From Harmothoe impar (lineage: Eukaryota; Annelida; Polychaeta; Phyllodocida; Polynoidae): a DNA stretch of 64,000 nucleotides. Where the stretch lies: NCBI GenBank assembly GCA_947462335.1, contig OX381705.1, forward strand, positions 32,635,070 through 32,699,069. Reading direction: 5' to 3'. The notes below the pieces were generated by a model that did not search any database, was not told the origin of the DNA, and saw only the letters and a program-made list of their open reading frames with translations. A program made the position numbers and the translations under genes. Positions 10,570 to 24,464 of this stretch are shown here, piece after piece (within the stretch, counting starts at the first letter, position 1; every line of letters begins with the position of its first letter).

Positions 10570-13500
10570 AATGTACTCACAAAGGGCTAATTCTGGTGTC
10601 GGTCACACCTCGTTAATACGAGGGCTGCTGCTGAATGCGGCCCCGGCCACCGTGATAAGATATAGAATTCATTCTCTTAGTGAGGCCCATTGTATCCGCA
10701 TGGGGAATGCGCATGTGATATCTGGTGTGAATAGCGGGGTGTGATGAGAAAGTAGTAGACAATCTGCGGAGGCTATAGAACAGCAGCACTGCATGCCATT
10801 AACTCCATACTGCTGTTGCCTCTCATTACAAATTCACATTCTCCAACACCTATGTCAAATTATGTGGTACATGTGGCCGCTCACTGGTATCTCTTATAAT
10901 AATAGTGTGTTGGACCCTCCCACTACATTTAAAGTGGTGTTGACCAGCGACCTGGGACATTAGGGTGTTTATATATCCTCAGCACCTCGATGTGTAGGGG
11001 TATGGTGGAGACTGCATGTGGATGAGTGTGGGATGTGGCACTTTAAGGGTTAGGAGGGGGAGACAACACACAGACCCTGTCTCCCCCTGTACTGTGAGCC
11101 ATGATTGAGTATTGTCAGTGTGCCTCTCACCAGATAAGGCTTCCACTTGGTAATCATTACGTATGCACAAGGACACTGGAGACACCCGGAAACAGTCTCC
11201 TCTTGGGACACCACCAGAGCGCCCGATAAAAAGTGCAACACTTTCTAAGACAAGACACTACCTACCCCATCCGTCCAAATATCTTTCAAAACACTATGCA
11301 AACTAATGATTTATTGCCTCAGAGAGAAGTTCGAGCCATGCAAAGGCAGATGGTGGAATTGAATTTCTTTTCTGATTGGTCATTTTAATCTCATAGGCTT
11401 CAATTTTCCCATATGACTGGGAATCGATCATGAACGAATTGAGGAGAAATCAACTATTATCTTCTCAAAAGATACGCCAGCAATTTCAAGAAGGACAGTG
11501 TCAGTTGATGATTGCGCACTTTGGTTTTGGTGGGTGGCAATATCAGCCCTAGAAGTCAGATTCATATGTGAATAGCTACACAGCATCCGGTATAGGACGC
11601 CCTTTTGAATTTACCCTGCCACAATGGATGCTATGAATCCGGTTTCATTTTGCGGTCTTGATATGGAAATGCCAGGAGACTATCCTAAAGTCGATATACT
11701 ACTCTGACTGTGTGTGTAGGCGTCTGTTATGCACTTTACCCTTTCTCAGCTGAAATGAACAAAATGTCAAAAGTAAAACTTGAAACATTAATAATTGTCC
11801 CTTGTCATCCGACCCCTGTTTCCATTGTAAAACTGTCTCTGTGTTATTTGTAAATTTCGGTCGGACCTGTCGGTAAATGTCATCCCCCTTGCCCATGGGC
11901 TGACTGATGCCCTTTCACAGCTCTGTCCTCTCCATAGCTTCATAAACTAGCAGGTTAGGCAGAAACAATGTTCTGTTACCTGGCTCGGCTTACCAAGGTC
12001 TCCAACATGTTACCTATCCGATTGTTCCCTAAATGTCATATTGCCGAAGGCTTGCTATTCAAGAGAGAGTGATTCCGGCTACTAAGTTTGAAGCTTATTT
12101 ACTTAGCCTAGGCATTCTGATCACGCCTGAAAACCTGAAACGCGTCTACATTGCAAAACCATTGACTTTACTATTATATCATATACCTCCCACTTCACCA
12201 TTATGTTGGCTATATAACCTATTGGTGACCGATCCCATCTATAACAGCATGGCCTAGAATCCAGCAATTGGTACATTTCCACTGTTCTACATATTTCTCC
12301 CAGTATACATAGCCTGTCCTTAACCTGCCCTATATGACGATTCTTATAGCTAAACTGTAAACATCAGACCTCCTTCAGACACTTTGCCTGCTGCCTAACA
12401 CCACCTACTGCTATCCAATAAGCCGCCATGCTCTCACTCTCAACAGACCAAGTCTCCGTGGGAGCAAGGAGATGGATCCGTGTGGCGAACTGCGTGCGAC
12501 GCGCAGCCACCAGTTCCGGTCGTCATCTCGGGAGGTGGCCTAATATCGCTAATCCGCGCGTGAAGGGGTCGTAGGGATAAAACATGAAGCACATCCGCTT
12601 CCTGCCGCGCGTCAGCGGTGGCGGCCGGTAGGTGGCCGCCCTTACCCTGGGTGCGCCGGTAAATGTTTAAACTGTTCATATTGGGCGCGCCCTGGGCACC
12701 GCTGAAGAAGACGTATGGACGCAGCGACAATGCCTCCGGCGACCTCCATCCCCTCATGTCAACCCCTACCCCTCCTTCTCCATTCAGCCTCATCCTTCCC
12801 TTTCCTCTCCGTTCTTAAACCATCGGTCGTCTCGGTGGTCGAACTGGGGCCGGCCCACCCGCTGTATAGTGTATGGGGTGGGGTGTTGGGTGAGGAGGAT
12901 GGGCCTGTTGAAGTCAGCCCCGCTCCTCCTCGACCACCACCGGGGCTCGTTAAGCATGGAGAGGCACGTCCAGGTAATAAATAGCGCTGATCGTCGTCCG
13001 GGACCGACGCTAGCCGCCCCATAGCTGACGACAGGAATGGGTTAGGTGGAGAGGAGAGGAATACGAGTAGAGAGAGAGAGGTGGGTGGGTTGGTGGTTGG
13101 GTGGGTGGTCCTGGCTGGACGAAGCGAATTGTCTTGGTTAAATAATGCATGGCGTCCATCGGTGATTGCTGGTCAGGAGAGGACGGCTGCTGCAGCTACT
13201 ATAGGTCTATCTCTATACATCCCCTCATCCCCTCCTGAACCATTATACTGCCCACCACCGGCAGCTGGTGCTCCACTGACCATTCAGATATATCTGCACC
13301 CTTGGGCCCCTTTGTTCTTGGCTGTATATATAAGTAAAGCCTGGAACGGCCCCCTGTCACCGAGAGTATTCCTCTTCTGGTACCGTGCCCTTCCCTTTAT
13401 AGCGTAGTCAAGATGAGGCAAAGGCATCTCAGCGTTTCTTTTACAGGTACTGGAGAGAGGATATAAGACTTCTTTGGTCTCTGCCACCGTCTAAGCACAT

Positions 13501-14240
13501 CATGCGACGGGCCTGTTATCAGTGGTTTGGCTGAGGTCCCAGCTTTTATCTATCCCAGACAGAACGGATTGTAACTACCTACTTACAAGAGGCCTTTGTG
13601 TGGTATACGTGTTCAGTTCCTTAGCTTCTCTCACATATCTATGTCTCACATGCCTGCTCCCCCTCTCTGTATCTCTACCTCTCTGTCTCTGTTTCTCTAC
13701 CCTCTGTTCCTATATGTATATATCTGTGCCCCTCTGTTCTCTGTATCCCTCATGGCATTAACATGTCGTGTCATGTGCACATCGTGATGTATAACGATGT
13801 GATACAAAAACATGTACATGTACTTTATATGTATGGCACATCTGAGGACAAACAAACATCCAAATAACAGGTGGGATCACAGAAAGAAAGATCCCTTGGT
13901 CGTCCCTGCACTTCAGCCCAATTGATTGGTGGGCAGAGAGGGAGTGTTTCTGCTCTTGTTTCGCAGCAGGAAGGGCACAGGTAATGTATTTAAGGCTGTA
14001 TTTACTCAGGAGTGGCAGACAGTTCCGACGGGCGTGATCAGACAGTCGTCTTTGATCGATTGCCATCTTATCGCTGTGCTTTGTTAGGATTTGAAGAGGG
14101 AGGGGTCCAACACACAGAAGGATCTGAAACGCACACGGGTGGGAATCGCTCACTGTCAAATCTCCCTCTCAACGCAGATCACCCCCTGTCTGAAGGCTCT
14201 GGAAATCAACGCCTCGGGCACTGGACGGGTCTGACTAAAG
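10570..14240. other. Gene-free stretch with GC-rich block at 12.44-13.02 kb
   Basis: No gene is supported. A GC-rich, CpG-containing block lies at about 12440-13020 and contains overlapping open frames on both strands (for example 12440-12793 on the minus strand), without a recognisable domain. Pyrimidine-rich low-complexity sequence runs at about 13650-13750. The rest is mixed-composition sequence without repeats that I can group. Confidence 0.3.
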
Positions 14241-14249
14241 CATGATAAA

Positions 14250-14640
14250 TATGCCTCATATTCAAGTAGCCAGCGTCAATAAACACAATGCTGACTAATG
14301 CATTTTCACCAGAGATGCACTCTTTAGAGTAGCTTGTGTATCAAACAATCTACTTCAGGAAATTAGGACGAGACAGTTTTTGCCCCGCCGAGTCATCTAA
14401 TCTTCTGATTTTGTTTTAAATTAGCGGCTTTGGATCGCTTCCCTCCTCATTTATTATCCGGCTTGCAAAAGATATTTTTGTTCGAGTGAGCCAAGTGGGA
14501 TTTCACAAAGGCGCCCAAATGTCCTTTTTATATCACTGCTGAGAGGATGATTTCATTGCGCAGCAGTATTTGTTTGATTAAAACACAGTATTGACCGATA
14601 TTGCTAATTCTGCATACTTGTTTTAAACGCTTTATCGTGT
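14250..14640. promoter_or_regulatory. Candidate conserved non-coding element
   Basis: Non-repetitive sequence with TTAAATTAGCGG, CTCATTTATTATCC and other homeodomain-like words, plus GGATTTCACAAAGG-like strings, and no open frame of note. The texture is that of developmental enhancers. This is inference only. Confidence 0.2.
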
Positions 14641-15094
14641 TATAAATCAGTATATGTGAATCGGCACTCATGCATATGTATACATATTACCTAAAGAAAC
14701 GGTTGACCTCGGCCAGCTTGCATTTTTTCCCATATTTCATTTATTATGTCATGCTGACGCTTGTAAGCCTCTAGCGAATTAGAGTAGGACAAAAATGGCC
14801 TTACTTGACAGACGTTTATATGCATATACCAATCTACAATAAAATAAACATTTCAATCTCAATCTCAATATGCATCTGAAGTCTTTGCCTACAAATATCG
14901 TTTTACGAAACAGACTGAGGGTAGAATGTGTGTTCTCGATAAGCACTCCCTTGTTCCACGGTCTTCATTCATGTTTGTATCATCCTATCAACAGTTTCAC
15001 TATTGTTCTAGCTTCTTCTAGTACCAGCAGGCTCATTCAGAACAACTGACGTGGTCGTAGGGAAATCGTGACGTGACGAATCCTGTTTTACGAC

Positions 15095-15992
15095 CAATAG
15101 TAAAATCTATTTCACAAGATTTCCTATACAAATGTATAGAAAATTAATGTAAATAGCACATTCTGCCATATTGCAATATTGACGAAAATCGCAATATGAC
15201 GACTGACGAGTCTGTTCTGAAAGAGCCTCCTGGTCTACTGGTGTTTCACTATCTCGTGTTTGAAACCATGCGGATATAATGGTTAAATGTAGAAACAGAA
15301 GCATCTTCAATTTTACACTTGTTCTCATCCCAATTCCACCCTCCGGAGTTCACCAGTCCATCTGATACAAACTCTAGGTTAATACTCATACTTGACCATG
15401 AAGTCAGCAATTATCAAAAATGAACGCGTTCATTTTGAAGTAATGAGGTCAAGTCGAGGCGCCAAAACCATACTAGCCCCACCACCGGGACGCTGCATAA
15501 CTAAAGACTCACCGCCACCAGCGGAATCTCATCACTTCCGCCCACATCAAACTTTACTCAAGGTGCTGGTGGCGGTGAGTCTTTAGTTATGCAGCGTCCC
15601 GGTGGTGGGGCTAGTATGGTTTTGGCGCCTCGACTTGACCTCATTACTTCAAAATGAACGCGTTCATTTTTGATAATTGCTGACTTCATGGTCAAGTATG
15701 AGTATTAACCTAGAGTTTGTATCAGATGGACTGGTGAACTCCGGAGGGTGGAATTGGGATGAGAACAAGTGTAAAATTGAAGATGCTTCTGTTTCTACAT
15801 TTAACCATTATATCCGCATGGTTTCAAACACGAGATAGTGAAACACCAGTAGACCAGGAGGCTCTTTCAGAACAGACTCGTCAGTCGTCATATTGCGATT
15901 TTCGTCAATATTGCAATATGGCAGAATGTGCTATTTACATTAATTTTCTATACATTTGTATAGGAAATCTTGTGAAATAGATTTTACTATTG
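15095..15992. repeat. Large palindrome, 428-bp arms, 42-bp spacer
   Basis: Arms 15095-15522 and 15565-15992 are reverse complements with no indels; position pairs sum to 31087 throughout, and I found no mismatch by eye. The spacer is 15523-15564. The outer boundary is sharp on both sides. A 73-codon frame (15759-15980 plus, 15107-15328 minus) is therefore present twice in opposite orientation. Perfect arms imply a very recent inverted duplication or an assembly artefact from a hairpin read. Confidence 0.9.
15759..15980 (+). CDS. Small open frame with signal-peptide-like start (duplicated in the palindrome)
   Basis: The frame begins MRTSVKLKMLLFLHLTIISA: a basic N-terminus followed by a hydrophobic stretch of about 14 residues, as in a secretion signal. 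A short Cys-containing part follows (SSYCDFRQYCNMAECAIY). It has 73 codons and an ATG start. The same protein is encoded on the minus strand at 15107-15328 by the other palindrome arm. I do not recognise a family. It could be a first exon of a secreted protein or a chance frame. Confidence 0.2.
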   Translation: MRTSVKLKMLLFLHLTIISAWFQTRDSETPVDQEALSEQTRQSSYCDFRQYCNMAECAIYINFLYICIGNLVK

Positions 15993-16390
15993 ATCGGGGC
16001 ATACTGGAGAGGGGTGGGGCCTGGTGGAGAGAGACCCACCAAGTCAGGGTCGTCATGTGTGGAGTCACACAATGGTTCACACTCCGTCGTAAGTGGAGCT
16101 GTAGTATGTAGGGGCGTACCGACCACTGGGGCAGTATTGGTACATGCAACACTGACAGTCGTAGGAGTAGTCCAGTGGCTGTCAGTGTAGAAACACTCAG
16201 GCAAAGTAGGAGCGTAAGGTAAGCCAAGTTTTGACTGAGCTGCTGTAGGTGAGCACAGTAAGTGGGAAGTCCATGGGCAGGCCGGGTCATCATTTGTAGT
16301 GGAACACACTTGTAGGCCTGAAGGTACTGGCCTATCGGCGAAATGAGGCTGGGCCCCTGTAGGAGGCTTTGATGTTGCGGGTCTGACCAC
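15935..16390 (-). CDS. Unassigned Thr/Pro/Cys-rich open frame
   Basis: About 150 codons are open on the minus strand, rich in Thr, Pro and Cys (for example the stretch CFYTDSHWTTPTTVSVACTN), which resembles an extracellular low-complexity region. The apparent start is a GTG, so there is no true initiation codon and it would have to be an internal exon. It lies between the palindrome and the 72-bp third copy and runs about 58 bases into the right palindrome arm. A second minus frame (15940-16410) overlaps it. No domain was recognised. Confidence 0.2.
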   Translation of the reverse strand: MVRPATSKPPTGAQPHFADRPVPSGLQVCSTTNDDPACPWTSHLLCSPTAAQSKLGLPYAPTLPECFYTDSHWTTPTTVSVACTNTAPVVGTPLHTTAPLTTECEPLCDSTHDDPDLVGLSPPGPTPLQYAPINSKIYFTRFPIQMYRKLM

Positions 16391-16450
16391 CTGACACTGC
16401 CGTCAGCCACCGAGGAGAGGGTCTCTTCAGACCACTCTCTGACCTGCTCA

Positions 16451-16522
16451 TCCGGAGTTCACCAGTCCATCTGATACAAACTCTAGGTTAATACTCATAC
16501 TTGACCATGAAGTCAGCAATTA
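16451..16522 (+). repeat. 72-bp third copy of part of the palindrome arm
   Basis: Identical by eye to 15342-15413 in the left arm, same orientation, offset 1109 bp. Flanks differ on both sides. It shows that the palindrome arose together with a second rearrangement at this locus. Confidence 0.9.
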
Positions 16523-19500
16523 CCTTAATATCTATACCCTTAGAACATGCAGTACTAATCTGCTAATGTTAAAATGTACAAGTATGAAAGCCCTCCTCCC
16601 CCAAGTCCTTGGAACTCAAGGTACGGATGCAAGGTCTGGTTGTACTGACAGCCACATCCACTTCGCCGCACACTTAAATAAGACACACCACCGGTGGAAT
16701 GGGTATTGGGCCAATAGATTTATAGACGTTCTAAAGTTTTGCCTGTGAGAAAGAACTCCTTAGCCACTCCCGTTCACAAACGGCACTTCTATAGTGGGAG
16801 CTGCTCCCAAGCGTTCATCTAGCTGGATATTGCAGTCCCAGAGTACCTTTGCATTGTTATGCATGCAAGGGTAGACAGCTGGGGATGCAGAGTGGATTAC
16901 TATAACCTTATATTCTGGTGGGAAAGTCAGTATGTGTGACCTCTGAGGGAGCTGGGCGATACTTCCAGCATAGTGAACAAGTGCACCTTATTATACAGCT
17001 TGTAGACATCGTTCCACTCTTCAGCAGGGAAAGGCATATTTCGACCTCACTGCATCCGTGTGGTGGGGAGAGAGGGGATGAAATGTAGTTTTTAATCTTT
17101 GTGCTAAAATTGGACGGCTTAAAACATGTCTGACACGCGCTGTAGGGACGGTAAAATAGCATACCGACTAATTTGGTTACATCGATTTTTTTCCCCCTGC
17201 ACGCCACAGCGTAGGCCTTTTTTGTGGGTGATTATGTTAACGCTACGAACCAAATATAAGAAGTCGCATGGCAGATCGCCGCCAAATACCCGGGTTTGAT
17301 GGTTACCCGTCATCGCACCTAGGGGTTTACAGGGGTCATTTGCATTCCCTGCGTCATTGTCTTGGGCCTATCCAACTGGATTAATCACAAACCTAGTGAA
17401 TGAAGGATGTAGAAATGTTTTTGATCCGCCTACAATACGTGCTATTTACAGGGGATCCACACTGTCTTTTTAAGGCAGGAGCAGTCTTGCATTAATAATG
17501 GGTTGTTCACATTTTATCATTCAACGCACGGGAATAAAACAGATAGACTTAACAAACCTAATTCAATAGGAACAACCGCCACATATCTGTTGTGAGAGGT
17601 CAGTGTAATTTTGTCAGAGATGATCACAATGATGATTTGAATCCCCAGACCCTTCCGTTCAGAGATGCTGGAGAAGAATCACACGAAATTGAGTGCTGAG
17701 TCTATTTATACCCACATCAAGGTTGGATCAAATCTGGACAAGAATATTGAATCAACGACACGTGAAAACACCAGACTGCTTGAGGATGAATGATACTTGA
17801 GCTAGACATCGTCACCCATCACTTATACTAAAATTGAATGTTAGGATAGCGCTATTCTAACTTGACTATCAGCATGATAATGTATTATGATCCATCACAT
17901 ATTGATATAGACCAGTGAACATACACATCTATACTATATATGTTTTTGGATCGGACAATCAACACCGTATATTAGACCACAGTAGTAATTCACAATGATC
18001 TTTCCATCGTCTCTTTCTTAATTAGCTGCGTCGGCCTCTATCTTGTCTAATTTCAGACCTCTGCAGAGTCGGCCCCGCCGTATATATATGGGGTATCTGG
18101 ACATCAATACCCATCAAGTCTGTTTGATGTAGGATTGGGTGTTCGACTTTTATATCCACGAAGATACACCTGCCCCAAACCTTCTTATTATAAGGTCCAT
18201 GGCGCTTCCTGGGGGAAGGCATAAGTCACGAGTCAATATCAAATGGAAGGATCTCTACTTTGAAGGGATTGCTGCCACCTCCCCTCTAAAGTTCAGGGTA
18301 CCTCTACTTGTCTCACTGTGACTCTTGCTGGAAGGGCAGTAAGAATGGAACATTAAAACCCCACAGTCAGCAGATACGCTAAAATATATATGAAGACCGT
18401 GTATATATACTCTTCAACGATCCATGGTCCCAAGCTTCCATCACATTGAATTTTGACATCTCAGTAAAAAAGAAGTTACAACGTTGAGCAGAGAGGCAGA
18501 ATAATCTCCATATTTTGCTGACAGTAACAGGGGTTAAGAGCGGAGAAGAGGGAAGGGAAGGGAATACGGCTACCGCAGTCATAAATATCCCATGCATGGA
18601 GTTATGGGAGCTATACAGTCATCATAAACCGAGCTCTGAATGGCAGCTGAACTGGCCTACAGTAAGAGGAATACAATTTGAACTGGGATTAATATCACAC
18701 CAAGCACCCTGCTGGTGGATATAAAACCAGTCTCTGACGGAGGGATTTATTGCACATTACCTCTCTGCCTCTCCCCAGAATGAGCCTGCAAACGCATATA
18801 GAGAAACGCTGAGACGAGCCAGAAGATTTATAGCTATGGCGTCAGGTTCACTTTCAGTTGACTTGCTGCAGCTTGTGAATAGAAGAGAGCTCTTCTCACC
18901 ATGGCCGTCTTACTGTCACCATTCTCCCATGAAGCCTGTACTCCACAGCTTATATTGGGACGCTTTGACAGTAAAAATACTGCTTAAATGAGAGCCATGT
19001 GCACTATTGCCTACCTACTGAGGATTTCAAACTTCTATAATATTACAATGAAGAATTTTTACCATAAATCACTTACTATGTTCTTCAGAAAAAAAACCTG
19101 TAGAGATTGTGCATCTCGGAAGGGTTCCTTATATTGGATAATGTAGTCAATAACCGGATTTCCGCACATGTTTTGCCCCTTGAGTTGCATTACGTTTATT
19201 GGGTTTGCCGCTCCTTCGCCGTAAATGTCTTTGCAATCTCTTTAATAAAACTTGGATAATATCCTGACCACAACTTAGAAACAACCCTGCCGAGACACTG
19301 ACAAATCAGATCTTTCATCATCCGATATTATCCAGCCACTAAAGTAAAAAAACTGCAGATATCTACCGACAGCTACAAGAAAAACACAAATCTATTGCAA
19401 AATAAAAAGACACTATTATGCCACGGACCCTTTGCTTGGGTTGGTGCAAGATACTGATTCAGAATTAATGGTGTCACTGGCCACAAATGCTGGCCAAATA

Positions 19501-22240
19501 CTCACATTTCTTATGTAATGCAATTTAGTTTAACCGTGTAAGTTATAACTCACTACCCACTTATCCGCCACATTACATGCAAATGTCTGCAGCCATAATA
19601 ATGCTGCCATCTTTCTCAGCACGGTATGTACATCAAATGGATGGCCCTAATACATGCCATAGAATAGTTGTGCTTTTTAGACTCACCATTGCTGTGTCAT
19701 AGCTAATGTGTGTGAGGAAAAGGAGGGAGAATAGAGGGGCAACCCCTCTCTCTCAGTCACGTGAGAGAATTGACCCACCTGCTGAAGCGGACAAGCCCCT
19801 CGTTGGTCCGGGTTCAGCAAGGGTCGTTTTTACCTATTTCTCGGCCGTGTTATGATTGCTGCGAGCGGCCAGGTGGGAAAATTCCAATCACCATAAACCA
19901 TCCATCCAATGTAGACTGTACGCTACAGCTGAGATGTACTGGAGAGGCCTGGGGCAGCCTGTAACGCCTGTAAGGGTACGTTATGGAGGTATCACACCGT
20001 GGAGGAGGTGGATGTGCCCAAGGAGAAGCAAGGTCACCGTGACAGGATGAGATGAGGGGTGACGTGCAAATGGCGGATGCTAAGTGACAAATTAGGACAT
20101 ATACAGTCTATATGGGGTAATAACGGATAACGAAGCACATACTACTCGCTGTAGCGAATATATAGATATATGAATTTAGATATATGTAGAACATATATAT
20201 ACATTGCGAAGTAATAACGTTTAAGGTGAGGGCGCGTTAGTCAAGACTTTTATGGACCGGAAACAATTCTAAATATCCCTATTTAAGCAAACACAAATAC
20301 GTACATCAGCATCTCTCGCACCAGGATAACGTGTTATAAAACTACGGAACAGGGAATTCGTACCGCAGTTGATATCCATAGGAGTGTATACATACTATTG
20401 TTATGCTATAGACCCTCTTGTATTGTTAGACTCGATGGCAGAATGTATAGTTGATCCGTGTCCCAATGGTTCCAACAAGTCTCATATCGGTTCCCCGTCT
20501 ACAGCGCCCGCACCACCTGTGAACCAGATTGATGATGATATCAAATATGGCCTTTTGGGAGGCCTTGTCCATGTCGTGTCTCGAGCATACCAACAAGCCG
20601 CGCGGGGGACGGGCGCACTCGGAGAGAAAACAGATGTTTTTGTATAGAAGACGCAGGCAGTGTTCCGAGAAGTCAGCATAAATCAAGCCTGCACTATTCG
20701 GCTGCCGTATGCCTAATCAGTCTGGCAGCCTGTCCCACGCAGCGGCCAGGGTGCCGAGTAACCACGGCTGCAAATGGTAAAACAGGGGCAGGGCAGGCTC
20801 CAGGAATGTGGCCTGACCTTTGGGAGGCACAGGGTGGGCCGGCCGCCTTATGATTATGGGTATCCATCACTAGGAGGGCCAGGGTGGAGACAACGGACCA
20901 AGCACCAATCTATCAGCCCACACCCACCCCACCCTCACCTTGACAACAGCGCATGCGTATGGCTCCTCTGTGACCACTTAGTTCCGGTCACGGCTTCGTA
21001 AGTAACCGAGCAATGTCGTCCTTTCTAGTTCTCTCTCAAGGTTTATGGAAGGTGGTCTTTCCATTTCTCTCTTGGTTCTAAAGAAAACCCGAAGTTGCTT
21101 TGAACCGTAGTGAACCCATGCAGTAGGCCTACATGTAAACCAACCGTTGCAAGTGGTTCTGAAGAATAGCTACAGGTCATTGGAAGTAAACACTTGTGTA
21201 CGGCGACATAATTAGATGCAATTATTACACCCTCCTCACCAGAACGTGGAAACAAACGCTGATAGGGTAGATTCACTCCGAGACGGACACTCATATTTGT
21301 AATTAGTCATGTATGATAAGACTTGTATTGGTGATTTGTTGCGAAAAAATACACTTAGACTTTACTATTATTCACCTATAAATGGATTAGAAATCTTGAA
21401 TGAGCACAAATCCAAGTGTCCATCTCAAGGTATGTGTCGGACTCAAGGTGAATCTACCTATATGAAGCAGCCCAAATATAGCATTACCACTCTCAGTAAA
21501 ACCAATGACCACAATTTATGAACTGTTAGTGAAAGAGCATCCCCTTTATAGCCTTACAGTGGTTGGCTAACTGTAGGCTACTAATAAAATGTGTTCTTAT
21601 CTATAAATAGATGAAAGAACTGCATGAAGTATCATGCTCCACACACGATTATGTGACAAAGGCTCTTCATAACATCATTGGTAAGCCAATCCACAGTGTT
21701 ATCTTGGAAGACACAAGGGGAACTGATCGCCTGCTAAGCTCTTTTTGCACTATCCCTGTATTGTGGGGGCGTCTAAGACATCACAAAAATATGGACTTTG
21801 GGCCAACGAGATGAAATAGCCATGTAGAGTAAAGACCTCGCTACCTATGAAAAAATGCAATTCGTGTTTTACTCTAGCTGTCTTGAGTCAGTCTATGATT
21901 ATTCTAATGACAGAGTGACGTACCGTCTTATAATTATAAAAGCATAGTATTGCTGGATGCCATAACAAGAAATAGGGTTAAATGCTTTGCTCCATATTCA
22001 GGCAGAAGGCCACATCAGCGACCCATATCGAAGATACACACGTTTCTATATAATATATTGGCCCACAAACCGCCACCAGCAGAAAACGAAAAAAACACCA
22101 CTAAAACGTATTAAACACGAGGATGCAGTACTTGTGCCATTAGTAAGATGATCCTATTCTGTATGGCACTCCCCCAGGGGGTGGGAGGCTGCACGGAGCA
22201 AGGGGCTAGAGCAGCAAATACTTGGCCGCCTGCCCTGTAG
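16523..22240. other. Gene-free stretch
   Basis: No gene, RNA or repeat family is supported, apart from one exact GAGCTGCTC at 16798 (within GGGAGCTGCTCCC). AT-rich simple sequence (ATATAGATATATGAATT-type) occurs at about 20155-20205. The plus frame at 20369-20647 and the minus frame at 20426-20686 overlap and show no domain. The block at 19050-19400 is non-repetitive and enhancer-like in texture. Confidence 0.3.
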
Positions 22241-24300
22241 CTCTTGTGGAGCAGCTCAGAGCTGATCCTACTGCTATAGCATTAAGGGCACCAGCCGCCA
22301 ACTTCTCAGCCTCTCCAGTAGCAGAACGTGTACATGCCATCCCATACACAAACACATAGGCATGCATGTGTGTGCATTAATGAGAGGGCAGCTCGAGGTG
22401 AGCTTGTCTGTTATATAATATTGCCCCAACATGTTAATGAAGTGCACAGAATGGTCCTTATATAGCAATATTCAGAGGACTGAAGTGTCCAGGGGGTAAG
22501 GAGGAACCAAAGGCAGCGCCAGGGGCTGTGAGGCGTGAGGAGGGGATTACGCCACCACTGGAGGAGGGACTAACAGGGGAGAGGAGGTGACCCGCTTATG
22601 CCTTATCCCAAGACAATGGGATTACCCCGATCTTTACAGAACGGTAGGCTTTCATGATCTTCGATTCGCCGGCGTAACTCGATCCACGGGCCCCGTGCAA
22701 CAATAGTCGGGTCGATGGGCGCCAGCTAAGTGTATGACCAAACAATGGTCTTAGCGACCCGCCTTGTCCAAATAAGATGCACGTTACCACCCCACTCTCG
22801 TTAAGCTGTCCCAGAAATTAGGGCTCTAAGTGGGCTTGCTATTATATAGAACAAGGAGGGGTAATCAAGGACGAGCAGTTCTGAGAGCTGCGGTGAGCAA
22901 CTCGTGTATAGAAATCGTGCTTGCTAAAATGATCCCTTTGTTTCCCATGGTACGAGATTATGAGAATACCAATAGAATAACAATGGGGACTAAGGGGTGT
23001 CCATTCATGAGTAGTCTATCCACATAGAGGACAGCACTTCTCATCTCACCTTTGTTTTCACGTTTGGTAATACATGCACATGTATAAATCTTGCTACTAT
23101 TGAGATGTCCATGAATAATTCTGAATGCAGTAATCAATTATCCAGGAGTCAACACCAGTACCCAACGACAGCTATAGAACCACAGAAAAGGGATGAGTGG
23201 AGTGCCCTTTCCTTTCAGGTCAAGGGCGAATTGAAAATAATAACACACTCAGAGAGGCATTGCACTTTGATGGAATGCCCATTGATTCTCGGCAGATGCT
23301 CTTCTCCATCAGTATATGCTCCTTCTGTCAAGGCTATCCTTGATAGGGGATATTGCTGGTCGTGCATTAGACGTTACAATGGGCCTAATATAAGCCTTTA
23401 TGCCCAGCTGCGGCTTTAATACATATTACAGTACACAAAGGAAAGAAATGCCGATACTTAAGATTTACCTGAGTGATTCACATAGAAAGGGACAGCATTG
23501 TTCTCTTTCTACATCCGCTAGTTAATCTGTCCTACACAGGCCCATACTGCAAGTTAGATAACACGCAGGTCATGATCTCTAATTAGTGATAACACAAAAG
23601 CTGATTGACACAGCAGTGATCTCTGATTAGGTTGTGTTTAACAACTGGGGCAGTCTTTGAGCAGCATAGTGTTACCGGGGCAGGAAGTGGGTTACTGAGC
23701 AGCTCACCCAACACACACACCGACTCCTGGTGTACGTTTACCCGTCCTCCCAATCAGCCACGTAAAAAGGCCCTGCTGCTCAGCGAGCTGCTCTGAGCAA
23801 TTAGGGGCCCTGTGATCCATGGCGTCACATGGTGACGTCACGCGGCGATTGATCCTATCGTCTTACACGGTCCGCTAATAGAATCTGGATTAATGCCTGA
23901 GGCCGATGTGAGTCGTTCGTGCGAGCTGATCAGTGGGCCAACGACTTTTGGTTAATTAGACAGGTCTTTCTCTTAACGACATACCTACTAGCCCCTTGCA
24001 CGACCGGTGCTTTGGCATGAGGCCAAACAACAATGAACATTAGAGTCGAGGGCTATACGCTGCACACATGAATAAAACATGGACGCACTCGGAAGATGTA
24101 TGGTCATAAGGGAAGGGCTCAAACTGACATTCGTTTTTGTCCAATCAGGCAAACATGCTTCGTATGATATGTGTCAGGATTTAAATGTATTTAAATAAAG
24201 TAATTTTATATTCTATGGATTAGTATACAATCAATACAGCTTAGTTGCAGATAATATAGGCCTAAACTGTCATTGATTCCATCTGGCCTTAGCGTATTAA
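22240..24300. other. Gene-free stretch with three GAGCAGCTC-type sites
   Basis: Exact sites start at 22249, 23697 and 23785. The last is preceded 12 bp upstream by an imperfect copy (CTGCTGCTCAGC). A 104-codon plus frame at 23105-23419 has no recognisable domain. Nothing else was seen. Confidence 0.35.
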
Positions 24301-24464
24301 GTGTTACATACATGTGCAGTGGTCCGTACGCCTTTGGCACAAACCCTTGTTTCCCAATACAAATTACCGACACGAGTTACAATCCCTGTCATTTCATGGA
24401 AAGGTTAATGCTGATGGATGTAACTGTTGTCCCGGTAAGCTGGCCGCCCTGACGCCGTGCTCGA

